Positions 44,643 through 53,108 of a stretch of 64,000 bases of DNA are shown piece by piece. The stretch comes from Tabrizicola oligotrophica (GTDB lineage Bacteria; Pseudomonadota; Alphaproteobacteria; Rhodobacterales; Rhodobacteraceae). The position numbers were made by a program, and so were the translations under genes. The first letter of the stretch is position 1; every line of letters starts with the position of its first letter. The notes beneath the pieces are model-generated. The model worked only from the letters and a program-made list of their open reading frames with translations, searched no databases and had not been told where the DNA came from. The stretch spans positions 62,001 to 126,000 of the forward strand of contig NZ_JAAIVJ010000004.1 in assembly GCF_011008935.1 (NCBI RefSeq), read 5' to 3'.

Positions 44643-44780
44643 AAGGGCCTCCCTGCACTTCCAAATCGCCTTCCAGAATGGCAAAGTGACGGGAAGCGGG
44701 GCGAGGCACAAGCCCCGGTGAGCAGTAACAGCGGCCCGCGCGCGGACATTCCGCCTAAGGGCTTGCGAAAGGCACGGGCG

Positions 44781-45494
44781 ATGGCAGGAATTCGGGGGAT
44801 CGGGGCGATCTTGGCGCTGGTGATCGGCGCATGGCCCGCCGCGGCGCAGGTCAGCGGCGAAGCGACGGCAACGCTGTCCGCCCCGGCGCCGGTTGATACT
44901 TCGCTGGCGGGCCTTGCGACCTCTCCGCGTCCGCGCCCCCGCCCCGGCACCGACCTCGACGGGGTTGCGGCGGCGGCCGAGGCCGCTCCCGCTGCGGCGG
45001 CTGAAACCCCGGGGCCCGCGACCGAGGCATCCGCCGCCAAACCCGCCAAGCCGCCACGCGATCCGTCCAAAGGCGCAGTGACGAACCTGCCGATTCCGCG
45101 CTTTGTCAGCCTGAAAGGCAACGAGGGCAACGCCCGGCGCGGCCCCAGCCTGACGCACCGCATCGACTGGGTCTTCACCACCACCGGCATGCCGTTGCGC
45201 GTCACCGCCGAGCATGAGAACTGGCGCCGCGTCGAGGATGCCGAGGGCATGGGCGGCTGGGTGCATTACGCGCTTCTGTCCGGTGTGCGGTCTGCCTTGG
45301 TCTCCGCCGATATGGCCGAATTCCGGGTGAAGCCCGATCCCGAAGCGCTGGTCGTCTTTCAGGCCGAGCGCGGCGTCGTGGGCCGGCTTGTGGAATGCCA
45401 GCCCGACTGGTGCCGGATGAACGTACAGGGTGAAAAGGGCTGGATCGAGAAATCCGCACTTTGGGGGGTCTTGCCCGGCGAGGTGCTGGAGTAA
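44781..45494 (+). CDS. Exported SH3-domain protein
   Basis: A 237-residue protein with a signal peptide (about 1-23, GIGAILALVIGAWPAAAQ). Residues 35-100 are a Pro/Ala-rich low-complexity linker with PRPRPRPG. The C-terminal part (about 110-237) holds two bacterial SH3-like repeats: FVSLKGNEGNARRGPSLTH to WRRVEDAEGMGGWVHYALL, then GVVGRLVECQPDWCRMNVQG to GWIEKSALWG. Such domains often bind peptidoglycan. AAAGG lies upstream of ATG 44781. Paired divergently with the hydroxyacid dehydrogenase. Function unknown. Confidence 0.87.
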   Translation: MAGIRGIGAILALVIGAWPAAAQVSGEATATLSAPAPVDTSLAGLATSPRPRPRPGTDLDGVAAAAEAAPAAAAETPGPATEASAAKPAKPPRDPSKGAVTNLPIPRFVSLKGNEGNARRGPSLTHRIDWVFTTTGMPLRVTAEHENWRRVEDAEGMGGWVHYALLSGVRSALVSADMAEFRVKPDPEALVVFQAERGVVGRLVECQPDWCRMNVQGEKGWIEKSALWGVLPGEVLE

Positions 45495-45748
45495 CGCCGG
45501 CGCCCAATGGCCCCCCGTAGGGTGGGGCCACCCCATCTCGCCCCGCCCGTCACATCTGGCAGCGCGCCCTGCTATCCCCACAGGCTGGGGTTTCCCCCCC
45601 AACCACGAAGCCGCAGTGCGGTGCGATGGACCCCCACCCTGCCGGTGTTGCGCCTGCCTGCCCGTTTCCGCACTTGATCGGAAGTCCTTCCGGCCTTATG
45701 CGGCGGGCCTGCGTCCCGCCCGTCTCATCTGCCCGCGAGTCCCGCTCC

Positions 45749-46633
45749 ATGTCCACGCCCGCCTCCACCCGCCTGACCCTGACCGCCGGAGCGGCTTCGG
45801 TCGGCATGGCGGCGCTGCTGGTCGCGCTCAAGCTCTGGGCGCTTGGCGAGACTGGCGCGCTTTCGGTGGCCGCCTCGCTTGCCGACAGCGCCATGGACCT
45901 GATGATGTCGCTCGCGGCCATGGCGGCACTGATCTATGCCGCCAAACCTGCCGACGAAGACCATGCCTTCGGCCATACCAGCGCCGAAGACCTTGCGGCG
46001 CTGGGGCAGGCCATCTTCATCCTGATTTCGGCGGCGATCATCGCCTTTGCCGCCGCCCAGCGGCTGCTGGATCCGGCCACCGCGCCCTTGCAATCGGAAA
46101 CCCGCGGCATCGTGGTCATGGCGCTTTCGGTGGCGCTGACCCTGGGTCTGGTCCTGTGGCAAGGCCGTGTCGCCCGCCGCACCGGCTCGCGGGTGGTGGC
46201 GGCGGACCGGCTGCATTACCTGGGCGATCTGCTGCCGAACATCGGGGCCATCGCCTCGCTCTGGGCCTCCTCGACCTTCGGCATGAGCCAGATCGACAGC
46301 ATCGTCGCCATCGGTGCGGCGGTCATGTTGTCGCTTGGCGCGTTGCGTATCGGCAAGGGCGCCTGGGACGCGCTGATGGACCGCCGCGCCGATCCCGCGA
46401 TCATCGCCGGCATTGCCGAGATTGCGCGGGGCTGGCCGGGGGTGCATGGCTTTCACGACCTGAAGACCCGTACCGCGGGCAGCCGAATCTTCGTGAACAT
46501 CCATATCGAGCTGGACGGTGCGCAGACCCTGCGCGAGGCGCATGCCATCGGCGCAGGCCTGCGGCGGGCCATCCTGCGGGCCTATCCGCAAACCGATGTC
46601 ATCATCCACAAGGATGTTGCGAACGAAACCTGA
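45749..46633 (+). CDS. Cation diffusion facilitator (FieF-like metal exporter)
   Basis: A 294-residue CDF transporter with about six TM helices and a C-terminal cytosolic domain. Metal-site residues occur in SVAASLADSAMDLMMS (D-S-x-x-D in helix 2) and HYLGDLLPNIGAIASLW (H-x-x-x-D in helix 5); DEDHAFGHTSAEDLAAL is the conserved loop. The C terminus, FVNIHIELDGAQTLREAHAI, fits the regulatory domain. Likely exports Fe2+, Zn2+ or Mn2+ in exchange for protons. ATG 45749 gives the family N terminus; the 254-bp spacer upstream holds a partial GTAGGGTGGGG element. Confidence 0.92.
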   Translation: MSTPASTRLTLTAGAASVGMAALLVALKLWALGETGALSVAASLADSAMDLMMSLAAMAALIYAAKPADEDHAFGHTSAEDLAALGQAIFILISAAIIAFAAAQRLLDPATAPLQSETRGIVVMALSVALTLGLVLWQGRVARRTGSRVVAADRLHYLGDLLPNIGAIASLWASSTFGMSQIDSIVAIGAAVMLSLGALRIGKGAWDALMDRRADPAIIAGIAEIARGWPGVHGFHDLKTRTAGSRIFVNIHIELDGAQTLREAHAIGAGLRRAILRAYPQTDVIIHKDVANET

Positions 46634-46769
46634 GGCGGTTTCGGCGGCTCCGGGCTCTGCCTGCGAAAAATTTGCGCCATTTCCCTGATCGCCAGACCAT
46701 TGACCCTTGCGTAAAGTCGCAACTGGCCCCAGTTTCAGCGCAATTATTCATCTGTATAACAGGCGAGTC

Positions 46770-47393
46770 ATGTCGACCGATCGCAAGGTCTACAAACGGG
46801 AAAGCGAAGAGGCGCGGCGCGATGCGCTGATCGTTGCCGCCATGGATCTTGTGGCCGAAGGCGGACCGCAGGCGGCCACCGTGCGCGCGATCGCCGAGCG
46901 GGCCGGGGTGACGCCGGGGCTGATCCGGCATTACTTCACCTCGAAGGAAGAACTGACCCGCGCCGCCTTCCGCCGCCTGATGGAGTGGATGACCCGTGAC
47001 AGCTCTGCAGCGCTTCTGTCGGGCGACCTTGGACCGAAGGCGCGGCTTGCGGCGTTTGTGTCAGCCTCGCTGCGGCCGCCAGTGGTGGACCCGAAACGTC
47101 TGGGGCTCTGGGCCGGGTTTCTGAACGCGCTGCGCACCGACCCTGAGATGCGCGACATCCACGAGCAGGGCTATCGCGCCTACCGTGACATCCTGGAAAC
47201 CCTGATCGCGCAATTGCCGCGCAAGACCGATGCCGCCCAAAGCCGCCGCGACGCCATCGCCTGCAACGGCGTTATCGACGGTCTGTGGCTGGAAGGTTCG
47301 GCCCTGCCCGACGGATTTGCGCCGGGCGAACTGGAATCCATCGGCCTTGCCGCCGTTTCCGCCATCCTGAACATCGACCTGACCGGAGCCTGA
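46770..47393 (+). CDS. TetR-family regulator, BetI-like
   Basis: A 207-residue regulator with N-terminal HTH (about 12-58, RRDALIVAAMDLVAEGGPQA to GVTPGLIRHYFTSKEELT) and a helical BetI_C-like ligand domain. It lies 3 bp before the aminotransferase gene, so it is probably its operon's own regulator. A -10-like TATAAC at 46755-46760 is only 10 bp from the ATG; transcription from it would produce an almost leaderless message. The effector is unknown; arginine-derived or amine compounds are inferred from neighbours. Confidence 0.88.
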   Translation: MSTDRKVYKRESEEARRDALIVAAMDLVAEGGPQAATVRAIAERAGVTPGLIRHYFTSKEELTRAAFRRLMEWMTRDSSAALLSGDLGPKARLAAFVSASLRPPVVDPKRLGLWAGFLNALRTDPEMRDIHEQGYRAYRDILETLIAQLPRKTDAAQSRRDAIACNGVIDGLWLEGSALPDGFAPGELESIGLAAVSAILNIDLTGA

Positions 47394-47396
47394 TCC

Positions 47397-48584
47397 ATGC
47401 GCTATTCACCTCTCACCCATCGGCTGCAAGGCCTTGGCGGCGCCAAGTGGGAAATCCACCACCTCGCCCGCAGCCTGAAGGCCGAGGGCCGCGAGGTCAT
47501 TGAACTGACCATCGGCGAGCCGGATGTGCCCTGCCCGCCGGCGCTGGTCGCCGCCACGACCGCCGCGATGCAGGCAGGCCGCACCGGGTATTCGAATGGC
47601 CATGGCGAACCCGCAGCGCTGGCGGCCCTTGCCGCGCGCTACACCGCGCGCCGCGGCCGCGTCTTCGGGCCGGAGAATGTCATGACCCTGCCCGGCACCC
47701 AGACCGCGCTTTTCGCGGTTCTCTGCACGCTCCTCGGTTCGGGCGACGAGGTGATCGTGGCCGATCCGATGTATGCCACCTACGAGGGCCTGATTGCCGC
47801 CACCGGGGCAACAGCCGTGCCGGTCGCGCTGCGACCCGAGGCCGGCTTCCGCCTGCAGGCCGCCGATGTGGCGCCGAAGATCAGCGCGAAAACCCGGGTG
47901 CTGTTCCTGAACTCGCCGCACAACCCCACGGGAGCGGTGCTGCGCGCCGCCGAGATCGCCGCGCTTGGCGCGCTGGCCCGCGCCCATGACCTGTGGATCG
48001 TCGCCGACGAGGTCTATGAGGATCTGATCTTCGACGGCGTGCCGTTCTCCTCGCCGCTCGATTTCCCCGAGCTGGCCGACCGCACCGTCGTCACCTCCTC
48101 GATCTCGAAATCCCACGCCGCACCGGGGTTCCGGTCGGGCTGGTGCGTCGGCCCGCAGGCTTTCTGCAACCGGATGCTGCCCTTGTCGGAAACCATGCTG
48201 TTCGGCAGCCAGCCCTTCATCGCCGACATGACGGCGCTCGCCATCACCGAAGGCTCGCCCGTTGCGCGCGGCATGGCCGAACGGTTCGCCCGCCGCGCCG
48301 CGCTGATCCACGCGCGGCTGCACGGCAAGGCCGGGCTTGCCGTCCACCGCCCCGAGGCCGGCATGTTCGCACTGCTTGATATCCGCAGCACCGGCATGAG
48401 CGGCGAAGCCTTTGCCCGCGCCCTGCTTTTGCAATCCGGCGTCGCCTGCATGCCCGGCGAAAGCTTCGGCACCGGGCTGGCGGGCTGGCTGCGGCTGTCG
48501 CTGACCCAACCCGACGGCGTCCTTGAAACCGCCTGCACCCGCATCGCGGCTTTTGCCGCCGAACCCAAGGGAGAAGCCGCATGA
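47397..48584 (+). CDS. aruH: PLP-dependent class I/II aminotransferase, AruH-like (arginine:pyruvate type)
   Basis: A 395-residue fold-type I aminotransferase. PLP-binding residues: FLNSPHNPTGAVL (N), WIVADEVYEDLIFDG (D, Y) and the Schiff-base Lys in TSSISKSHAAPGFRSGW. The pairing with an AruI-like decarboxylase (ATGA overlap) suggests AruH, which converts L-arginine and pyruvate to 2-ketoarginine and alanine. Aspartate aminotransferase-type activity cannot be excluded from sequence; the symbol rests on context. It is 3 bp downstream of the TetR gene. Confidence 0.82.
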   Translation: MRYSPLTHRLQGLGGAKWEIHHLARSLKAEGREVIELTIGEPDVPCPPALVAATTAAMQAGRTGYSNGHGEPAALAALAARYTARRGRVFGPENVMTLPGTQTALFAVLCTLLGSGDEVIVADPMYATYEGLIAATGATAVPVALRPEAGFRLQAADVAPKISAKTRVLFLNSPHNPTGAVLRAAEIAALGALARAHDLWIVADEVYEDLIFDGVPFSSPLDFPELADRTVVTSSISKSHAAPGFRSGWCVGPQAFCNRMLPLSETMLFGSQPFIADMTALAITEGSPVARGMAERFARRAALIHARLHGKAGLAVHRPEAGMFALLDIRSTGMSGEAFARALLLQSGVACMPGESFGTGLAGWLRLSLTQPDGVLETACTRIAAFAAEPKGEAA

Positions 48585-50152
48585 ACACCGTCGGCATGAG
48601 ACTGGTCGAAGGCCTGCACGCTCGCGGCGTCGAGGTGATCTTCGGCATTCCCGGCGTCCATACCGTTGAAATGTACCGCGGATTGTCCGGCAGCCCGGTG
48701 CGCCATGTCACCGCCCGGCACGAGCAGGGCTGCGCCTTCATGGCCGACGGCTATGCCCGCGCCACGGGCAAGCCGGGCGTTGCGCTGGTCATCACCGGGC
48801 CGGGGCTGACCAATGCCATCACCGCCATGGCGCAGGCGCGCGAGGATTCGGTGCCGATGCTGGTGATTTCCGGCGTCAACCGGCGGGCCAGCCTTGGCAA
48901 GGGCTGGGGCCTGCTGCACGAGCTTCCCGACCAGCAGGCGATGATCGCCACGCTCTGCCCGACGCGCCGCATCACCGACCCGTCCGAGGTAGGCGAGACG
49001 CTCGACTGGGCCTTCGCCACCCTCGCCTCCGGCCGCCCCGGCCCGGTGCATATCGAAGTGCCGACCGACGTGATGCCGATGGAATGCCCGGCGCTGGCCG
49101 CGCCGGCCCCGGTGCCGGCCCGCCCGGCCGCCAAGAGCCAGACCGAAGCCGCCGAGCTGCTGAACGCCGCCCGCGATGTGGTGATCCTTGCCGGCGGCGG
49201 CACGCGCGGGCAGGAGGCGGCGCTTCGGGCGCTGGCCGAACGGCTCGATGCGCCGGTGGTGCAGACCGCCAATGCCCGCGGCCAGATGCACGGCCATGCG
49301 CTGACCGTGCCGGCCTCGGCCAGTCTTGCCGCGGTGCGCGCGCTGATCCAGTCGGCGGGCCAGGTGCTGGCCATCGGGACCGAGTTCGGCTGGACTGAAT
49401 ATGACACCTATGTCATCGGCGACCTGCCCGCGCCGCCGAACATGATCCGCATCGACGCCTGCGCCGAGCAACTGGCCCGCCTGCCCGCGGCGCTGCGGCT
49501 GCATGGCGACGCCGGGGCGACCATGGCGGCGCTCTTGCCGCTGGTCCGGCAAAAGACCACGGACGGGGCGGGCCGCGCCGCCAGCACCCGCGCCCGCGCC
49601 CGCGCCGAAATCGGCGAGCTGGAGCCGATGATGCCCGGCCGGCTCGAGATGGTCGAGGTGGTGCGCGCCGCCCTGCCCGGCTGCCTGATCGTCGCCGACA
49701 GCACGCAGCCGATCTACGCCGCCAATCTCTATTACGACCACGACCGGCCCGACGGCTATTTCAATGCCGCCACCGGCTATGGCGCGCTCGGCTATGGCCC
49801 CGGCGCGGCCGTCGGCGCGGCGATCGGTGCGCCGGGAGAAAAGGTGGTCTGCCTGATCGGCGATGGCGGCCTGCAATTCTCGCCGGGCGAGCTGCGCACC
49901 GCCGTGGATGAGCGTCTGCCGATCACCTTTCTGGTCTGGAACAACGCCGCCTATAACGAGATTGCCGACGCCATGCGCGCCGCCAATACCGAGGTGATCG
50001 GCTGCCACCCCTCGCCCCTGAAGCTGGAGCCCTTCGCGGCGGCCTGCGACCTGCCCTTCGCCTCGGTTCCCTTCGACCCCGAGGCGCTGCACTGGGCGCT
50101 GGCTCAGCCGCACAGCGGCCCGCGGCTGATCGAGGTTCGCGTGCCGGCCTGA
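48581..50152 (+). CDS. aruI: Thiamine-diphosphate enzyme, 5-guanidino-2-oxopentanoate decarboxylase-like
   Basis: A 523-residue ThDP-dependent decarboxylase of the acetolactate synthase/AruI group. It has the N-terminal pyrimidine domain with catalytic Glu (FGIPGVHTVEMYRG, VTARHEQGCAFMADGYARAT), a central domain (about 190-320) and the C-terminal cofactor domain with GDGGLQFSPGELRTAVDE and the N-N in VWNNAAYNEI. AruI decarboxylates 2-ketoarginine to 4-guanidinobutyraldehyde in the arginine transaminase pathway. ATGA overlap couples it with the aminotransferase. No 4-guanidinobutyraldehyde dehydrogenase follows. Exact substrate unproven. Confidence 0.82.
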   Translation: MNTVGMRLVEGLHARGVEVIFGIPGVHTVEMYRGLSGSPVRHVTARHEQGCAFMADGYARATGKPGVALVITGPGLTNAITAMAQAREDSVPMLVISGVNRRASLGKGWGLLHELPDQQAMIATLCPTRRITDPSEVGETLDWAFATLASGRPGPVHIEVPTDVMPMECPALAAPAPVPARPAAKSQTEAAELLNAARDVVILAGGGTRGQEAALRALAERLDAPVVQTANARGQMHGHALTVPASASLAAVRALIQSAGQVLAIGTEFGWTEYDTYVIGDLPAPPNMIRIDACAEQLARLPAALRLHGDAGATMAALLPLVRQKTTDGAGRAASTRARARAEIGELEPMMPGRLEMVEVVRAALPGCLIVADSTQPIYAANLYYDHDRPDGYFNAATGYGALGYGPGAAVGAAIGAPGEKVVCLIGDGGLQFSPGELRTAVDERLPITFLVWNNAAYNEIADAMRAANTEVIGCHPSPLKLEPFAAACDLPFASVPFDPEALHWALAQPHSGPRLIEVRVPA

Positions 50153-50160
50153 CGCCCCGG

Positions 50161-50202
50161 ATTTTCACCGAAAAAAGCGCCCGGCAAGAATTTTCACCGA
50201 AA
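50161..50202. promoter_or_regulatory. Two direct repeats ATTTTCACCGAAA (operator pair)
   Basis: ATTTTCACCGAAA occurs at 50161-50173 and 50190-50202, 29 bp apart. Each copy is itself symmetric (TTTC-acc-GAAA), so each could bind a dimer. They lie 71-113 bp upstream of the aminotransferase ATG and just upstream of the AATTTGATCAAATT palindrome. Candidate activator or repressor sites for the aminotransferase-ligase operon. Confidence 0.6.
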
Positions 50203-50219
50203 CTTCGCGCCGGCGCTTT

Positions 50220-50233
50220 AATTTGATCAAATT
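50220..50233. promoter_or_regulatory. Palindrome AATTTGATCAAATT
   Basis: A perfect 14-bp palindrome 40-54 bp upstream of the aminotransferase ATG. Its TTTGATCAAA core is repeated at 33304-33313 before the other glutamine-synthetase-like operon. The two share type of ligase and position, which points to a common regulator. Confidence 0.6.
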
Positions 50234-50273
50234 ATGCGGCATAAGACTGCGACCATCTGTTGAGAGTCGCCCC

Positions 50274-51641
50274 ATGGCCCAAGACCTGATTGCCGGTGTT
50301 GCCTCCGATCGCCTTGCCGCCTTCGCCGCGCGCGAGGCCAAACGCTATGCCGCCTCGCGGCCCAAGGCCAAGGCGGCGCTCGACAAGGGGGCGGAGGCCT
50401 TCCTCGGCGGCGTGCCGCTGCACTGGATGAAGGACTGGCCGATGCCGCATCTGCCCCTGGTCGCCAAGGCCAAGGGCGCGCGCCTGACCGACATCGACGG
50501 CTATGAGATCGACGATTTCTGCCTTGGCGACACCGGCAGCATGTTCGGCCATTCGCCCGAGCCGGTGGCCAAGGCCATCCGCCATCAGGCGACGCGCGGG
50601 CTGACCTACATGCTGCCGACTGAGGATGCGCTCGAAGCCGGCCGCCTGCTGCGCGAAGTGTTCGGCCCCTTCCGCTGGCAGATCGCCACCACCGCGACCG
50701 ATGCCAACCGCTTTGCCATCCGCGTCGCCCGCGCCATCACCGGGCGGCCGAAGATCCTTGTGTTCAACGGCTGCTATCATGGCACCGTCGATGACGCGAT
50801 GGTGGAGCTGTCGAACGGCAAGGTGCAGAACCGGCAGGGGCTGATGGGGCAGGTTGCCGATCTGACGCTCGGCGCCAGCTGTGTCGAGTTCAACGATCTC
50901 GCGGCCGTCGAGGCCGCGCTGCAGACCGGCGAGATTGCCGCCATCCTGACCGAGCCGGTGATGACCAACTCCTGCATGGTGCTGCCCGATGCCGGCTTCC
51001 ATGACGGGCTGCGCACGCTGTCGCGCCGCTACGGTGCGCTCCTCATCATCGACGAGACCCACACGATTTCCTCGGGCCTTGGCGGCTATACGGGCGTGCA
51101 TTCGCTGTCGCCTGACATGTTCGTCGTCGGCAAATGCGTCGCCGGCGGGCTGCCCACCGCGGTCTGGGGCATGACCGACGAGACCGCGCAGCGCTACGAG
51201 GCGGCCAACGCCCGGCGCGCGCCCGGCCATTCGGGCATGGGCACCACGCTCTCGGCCAACCCGCTGCAATTTGCCTGCCTGCGCGCCAATCTGTCCGAGG
51301 TCATGACCGCGCAGAATTATGACCACATGGAAAAGCTGGCCGAACGGCTGGCCCATGGCCTTGCCGCCGTCATCGACCGGGTGAAGGCGCCCTGGCATGT
51401 CGTCCGCGTCGGCGCGCGGGTGGAATTCATCTGCGCCCCCGGCCCGCTGAAGAACGGCGCCGAGGCCGCGCATGCCCATCAGCCGCAGGTCGAGGCCGCG
51501 CTCCACACCGCGCTCTTGAACCGCGGCAGCCTGATCGCGCCGTTTCACAACATGATGCTCATCAGCCCCAAGACGCGAAAACGTCAGGTTGATCGCCTGA
51601 TCGCCGCCTTCGACGAAGTGCTGACCGAACTTTTCCGCTGA
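50274..51641 (+). CDS. Class III (PLP) aminotransferase
   Basis: A 455-residue class III (omega-type) aminotransferase related to glutamate-1-semialdehyde mutase. Motifs: FNGCYHGTVDDAMVEL, PLP Asp in LIIDETHTISSGLGGYTG, Schiff-base Lys in VVGKCVAGGLPTAVWGM and the phosphate loop GHSGMGTTLSANPL. It probably transfers an amino group from an amine or omega-amino acid to a keto acid. Start ATG 50274 follows GAGAG; earlier in-frame GTG/ATG codons overlap the palindrome. It is followed 12 bp later by a glutamine synthetase-like gene. Substrate unknown; polyamine or amino acid breakdown is likely. Confidence 0.88.
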   Translation: MAQDLIAGVASDRLAAFAAREAKRYAASRPKAKAALDKGAEAFLGGVPLHWMKDWPMPHLPLVAKAKGARLTDIDGYEIDDFCLGDTGSMFGHSPEPVAKAIRHQATRGLTYMLPTEDALEAGRLLREVFGPFRWQIATTATDANRFAIRVARAITGRPKILVFNGCYHGTVDDAMVELSNGKVQNRQGLMGQVADLTLGASCVEFNDLAAVEAALQTGEIAAILTEPVMTNSCMVLPDAGFHDGLRTLSRRYGALLIIDETHTISSGLGGYTGVHSLSPDMFVVGKCVAGGLPTAVWGMTDETAQRYEAANARRAPGHSGMGTTLSANPLQFACLRANLSEVMTAQNYDHMEKLAERLAHGLAAVIDRVKAPWHVVRVGARVEFICAPGPLKNGAEAAHAHQPQVEAALHTALLNRGSLIAPFHNMMLISPKTRKRQVDRLIAAFDEVLTELFR

Positions 51642-51653
51642 AAGACCAGAGAC

Positions 51654-53042
51654 ATGACCACCAACTCCCCCTCCGGCTCCACTGTGACCGAGGCCGAAGC
51701 CTTCCTCGCCGCCCATCCGGAGATCGAGGCGTTCGACATCATCCTGCACGATTCCAACGGCATCGGGCGCGGCAAGATCATCCGCCGGCACGAGCTGTTG
51801 TCGATCTACAAATCCGGCCGCCACATGCCGATCTCGATCCTCGGGCTCGATATCTGCGGCGAGGATGTGCATGAAACCGGGCTGATCTGGGATCAGGGCG
51901 ACGGCGACCGCCGGGCCTGGCCCATTCCCGGCACGCTGGTGCCCCTGGCCGGCACCAACCCGCCCCGCGGTGAGCTGTTCCTGTCGCTTTACAATCTCGA
52001 CGGCAGCCAGATGACCTCGGACCCGCGCCACGCGCTGCAAAATCAGGTCGATGCCTGGGCCGCCGAGGGGCTTTACCCCGCCGGGGCCTTCGAGCTGGAA
52101 TTCTTCCTTCTGGAAAACGAGCGTGACCAGAACGGCAAGATGATCCCGGCGCGCGACGTGCTGGACCGCCGCCGCAATTCGAAAACCGACGTCTATTCGG
52201 TGGACCAGCTGCACGGCATGCTGCCCCTCTTCAACGACGTCTACGCCGGCGCCAAGGCCGCCGGCATCAAGGCCGAAACGCTGATTTCCGAATTCGCCCC
52301 CGGCCAGTATGAGCTGACGCTGCATTACCGCGAGAACGTGATGCAGGCCGCGGACGATCTGATGCGGCTGAAGCGGCTGGTGCGCATGCACGCCCGCCTC
52401 CACGGTGTCACCGCCTGCTTCATGGCCAAGCCGAACGAGAACTATGCCGGCTCGGGCATGCATTTCCACGTCTCGATGCTGGACAAGGCGGGCCGGAACG
52501 TCTTTGTCGAGCCGGTCGAGGGCCAGTATAACAACACCATCAAGCACGCCATCGGCGGGCTGCAGCAGACTATGGGCGAAAGCATGCTGGTCTTTGCGCC
52601 GCACGCCAATTCCTGGCGCCGCTTTGCCAGCCAGAGCTATGCGCCGGTCAGCCCGACCTGGGGCGTCAACAACCGCTCGGTCGCCTTGCGCATTCCGGCC
52701 GGCGACATCCGCGCCCGGCGGATCGAGCATCGCCCGGCCGGCGTGGATGCCAACCCCTATCTGGTGGCCGCGACGGTTCTGGCCGGCATCCGCCACGGGC
52801 TGAAGCACCAGATCGACCCCGGCCCGGAAACCACTGGCAACGGCTATGATGCCGAAACCACGGTCATCATCCCCGAGGACTGGCGCTCGGCGATCAAGCT
52901 GGCGCAGGATTCGGCCTTCCTGAAAGAGGCCCTGGGCGAAGACATGCACCGCACCTTCACCGCCGTGAAGGCCGCCGAATACGCCCGGGTGATGCGCACG
53001 GTGAGCGAAGTCGACTTCGACCTTTACCTGCACACGGTCTGA
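51654..53042 (+). CDS. Glutamine synthetase-like ligase (gamma-glutamylpolyamine synthetase type)
   Basis: A 462-residue GS-fold protein of the PuuA/GlnA3 group. Beta-grasp domain (about 20-110) precedes the barrel with AGAFELEFFLLENERD, LISEFAPGQYELTLHY, FMAKPNENYAGSGMHFHVSM and the C-terminal RRIEHRPAGVDANPYLVAAT. The substitutions (KPNENYAGSG in place of the usual KPIxGDxxG) point to gamma-glutamylation of an amine rather than ammonia. It is in an operon with the class III aminotransferase. PuuA attaches glutamate to putrescine; the amine here is not determined. Not closely similar to the ligase at 37328. Confidence 0.9.
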   Translation: MTTNSPSGSTVTEAEAFLAAHPEIEAFDIILHDSNGIGRGKIIRRHELLSIYKSGRHMPISILGLDICGEDVHETGLIWDQGDGDRRAWPIPGTLVPLAGTNPPRGELFLSLYNLDGSQMTSDPRHALQNQVDAWAAEGLYPAGAFELEFFLLENERDQNGKMIPARDVLDRRRNSKTDVYSVDQLHGMLPLFNDVYAGAKAAGIKAETLISEFAPGQYELTLHYRENVMQAADDLMRLKRLVRMHARLHGVTACFMAKPNENYAGSGMHFHVSMLDKAGRNVFVEPVEGQYNNTIKHAIGGLQQTMGESMLVFAPHANSWRRFASQSYAPVSPTWGVNNRSVALRIPAGDIRARRIEHRPAGVDANPYLVAATVLAGIRHGLKHQIDPGPETTGNGYDAETTVIIPEDWRSAIKLAQDSAFLKEALGEDMHRTFTAVKAAEYARVMRTVSEVDFDLYLHTV

Positions 53043-53051
53043 AACCTGCGC

Positions 53052-53090
53052 CCTCCCCTCCCCCTTGTGGGGAGGGGCCGGGGGTGGGGG
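53052..53090. repeat. G-rich dispersed element, copy B
   Basis: CCCCTCCCC-cttgt-GGGGAGGGG (53055-53077) followed by CC-GGGGG-T-GGGGG. Same element as at 37152, 60362 and 60427. It lies in the spacer between the ligase stop and the convergent chelatase gene and may terminate both transcripts. Confidence 0.75.
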
Positions 53091-53108
53091 CAGCCGGGTG
53101 ACGAAAGC

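Noticed and set aside
45513-45540. Terminator after the SH3 gene
   Set aside because: Only a partial GTAGGGTGGGG repeat with a short GGGG/CCCC pairing; too weak to call.
50232-53033. A very long open frame (over 900 codons) on the minus strand across the aminotransferase and ligase genes
   Set aside because: It is antisense to two well-supported enzymes with complete motifs; high-GC third-position bias keeps the opposite frame open. Its translation shows no domain.
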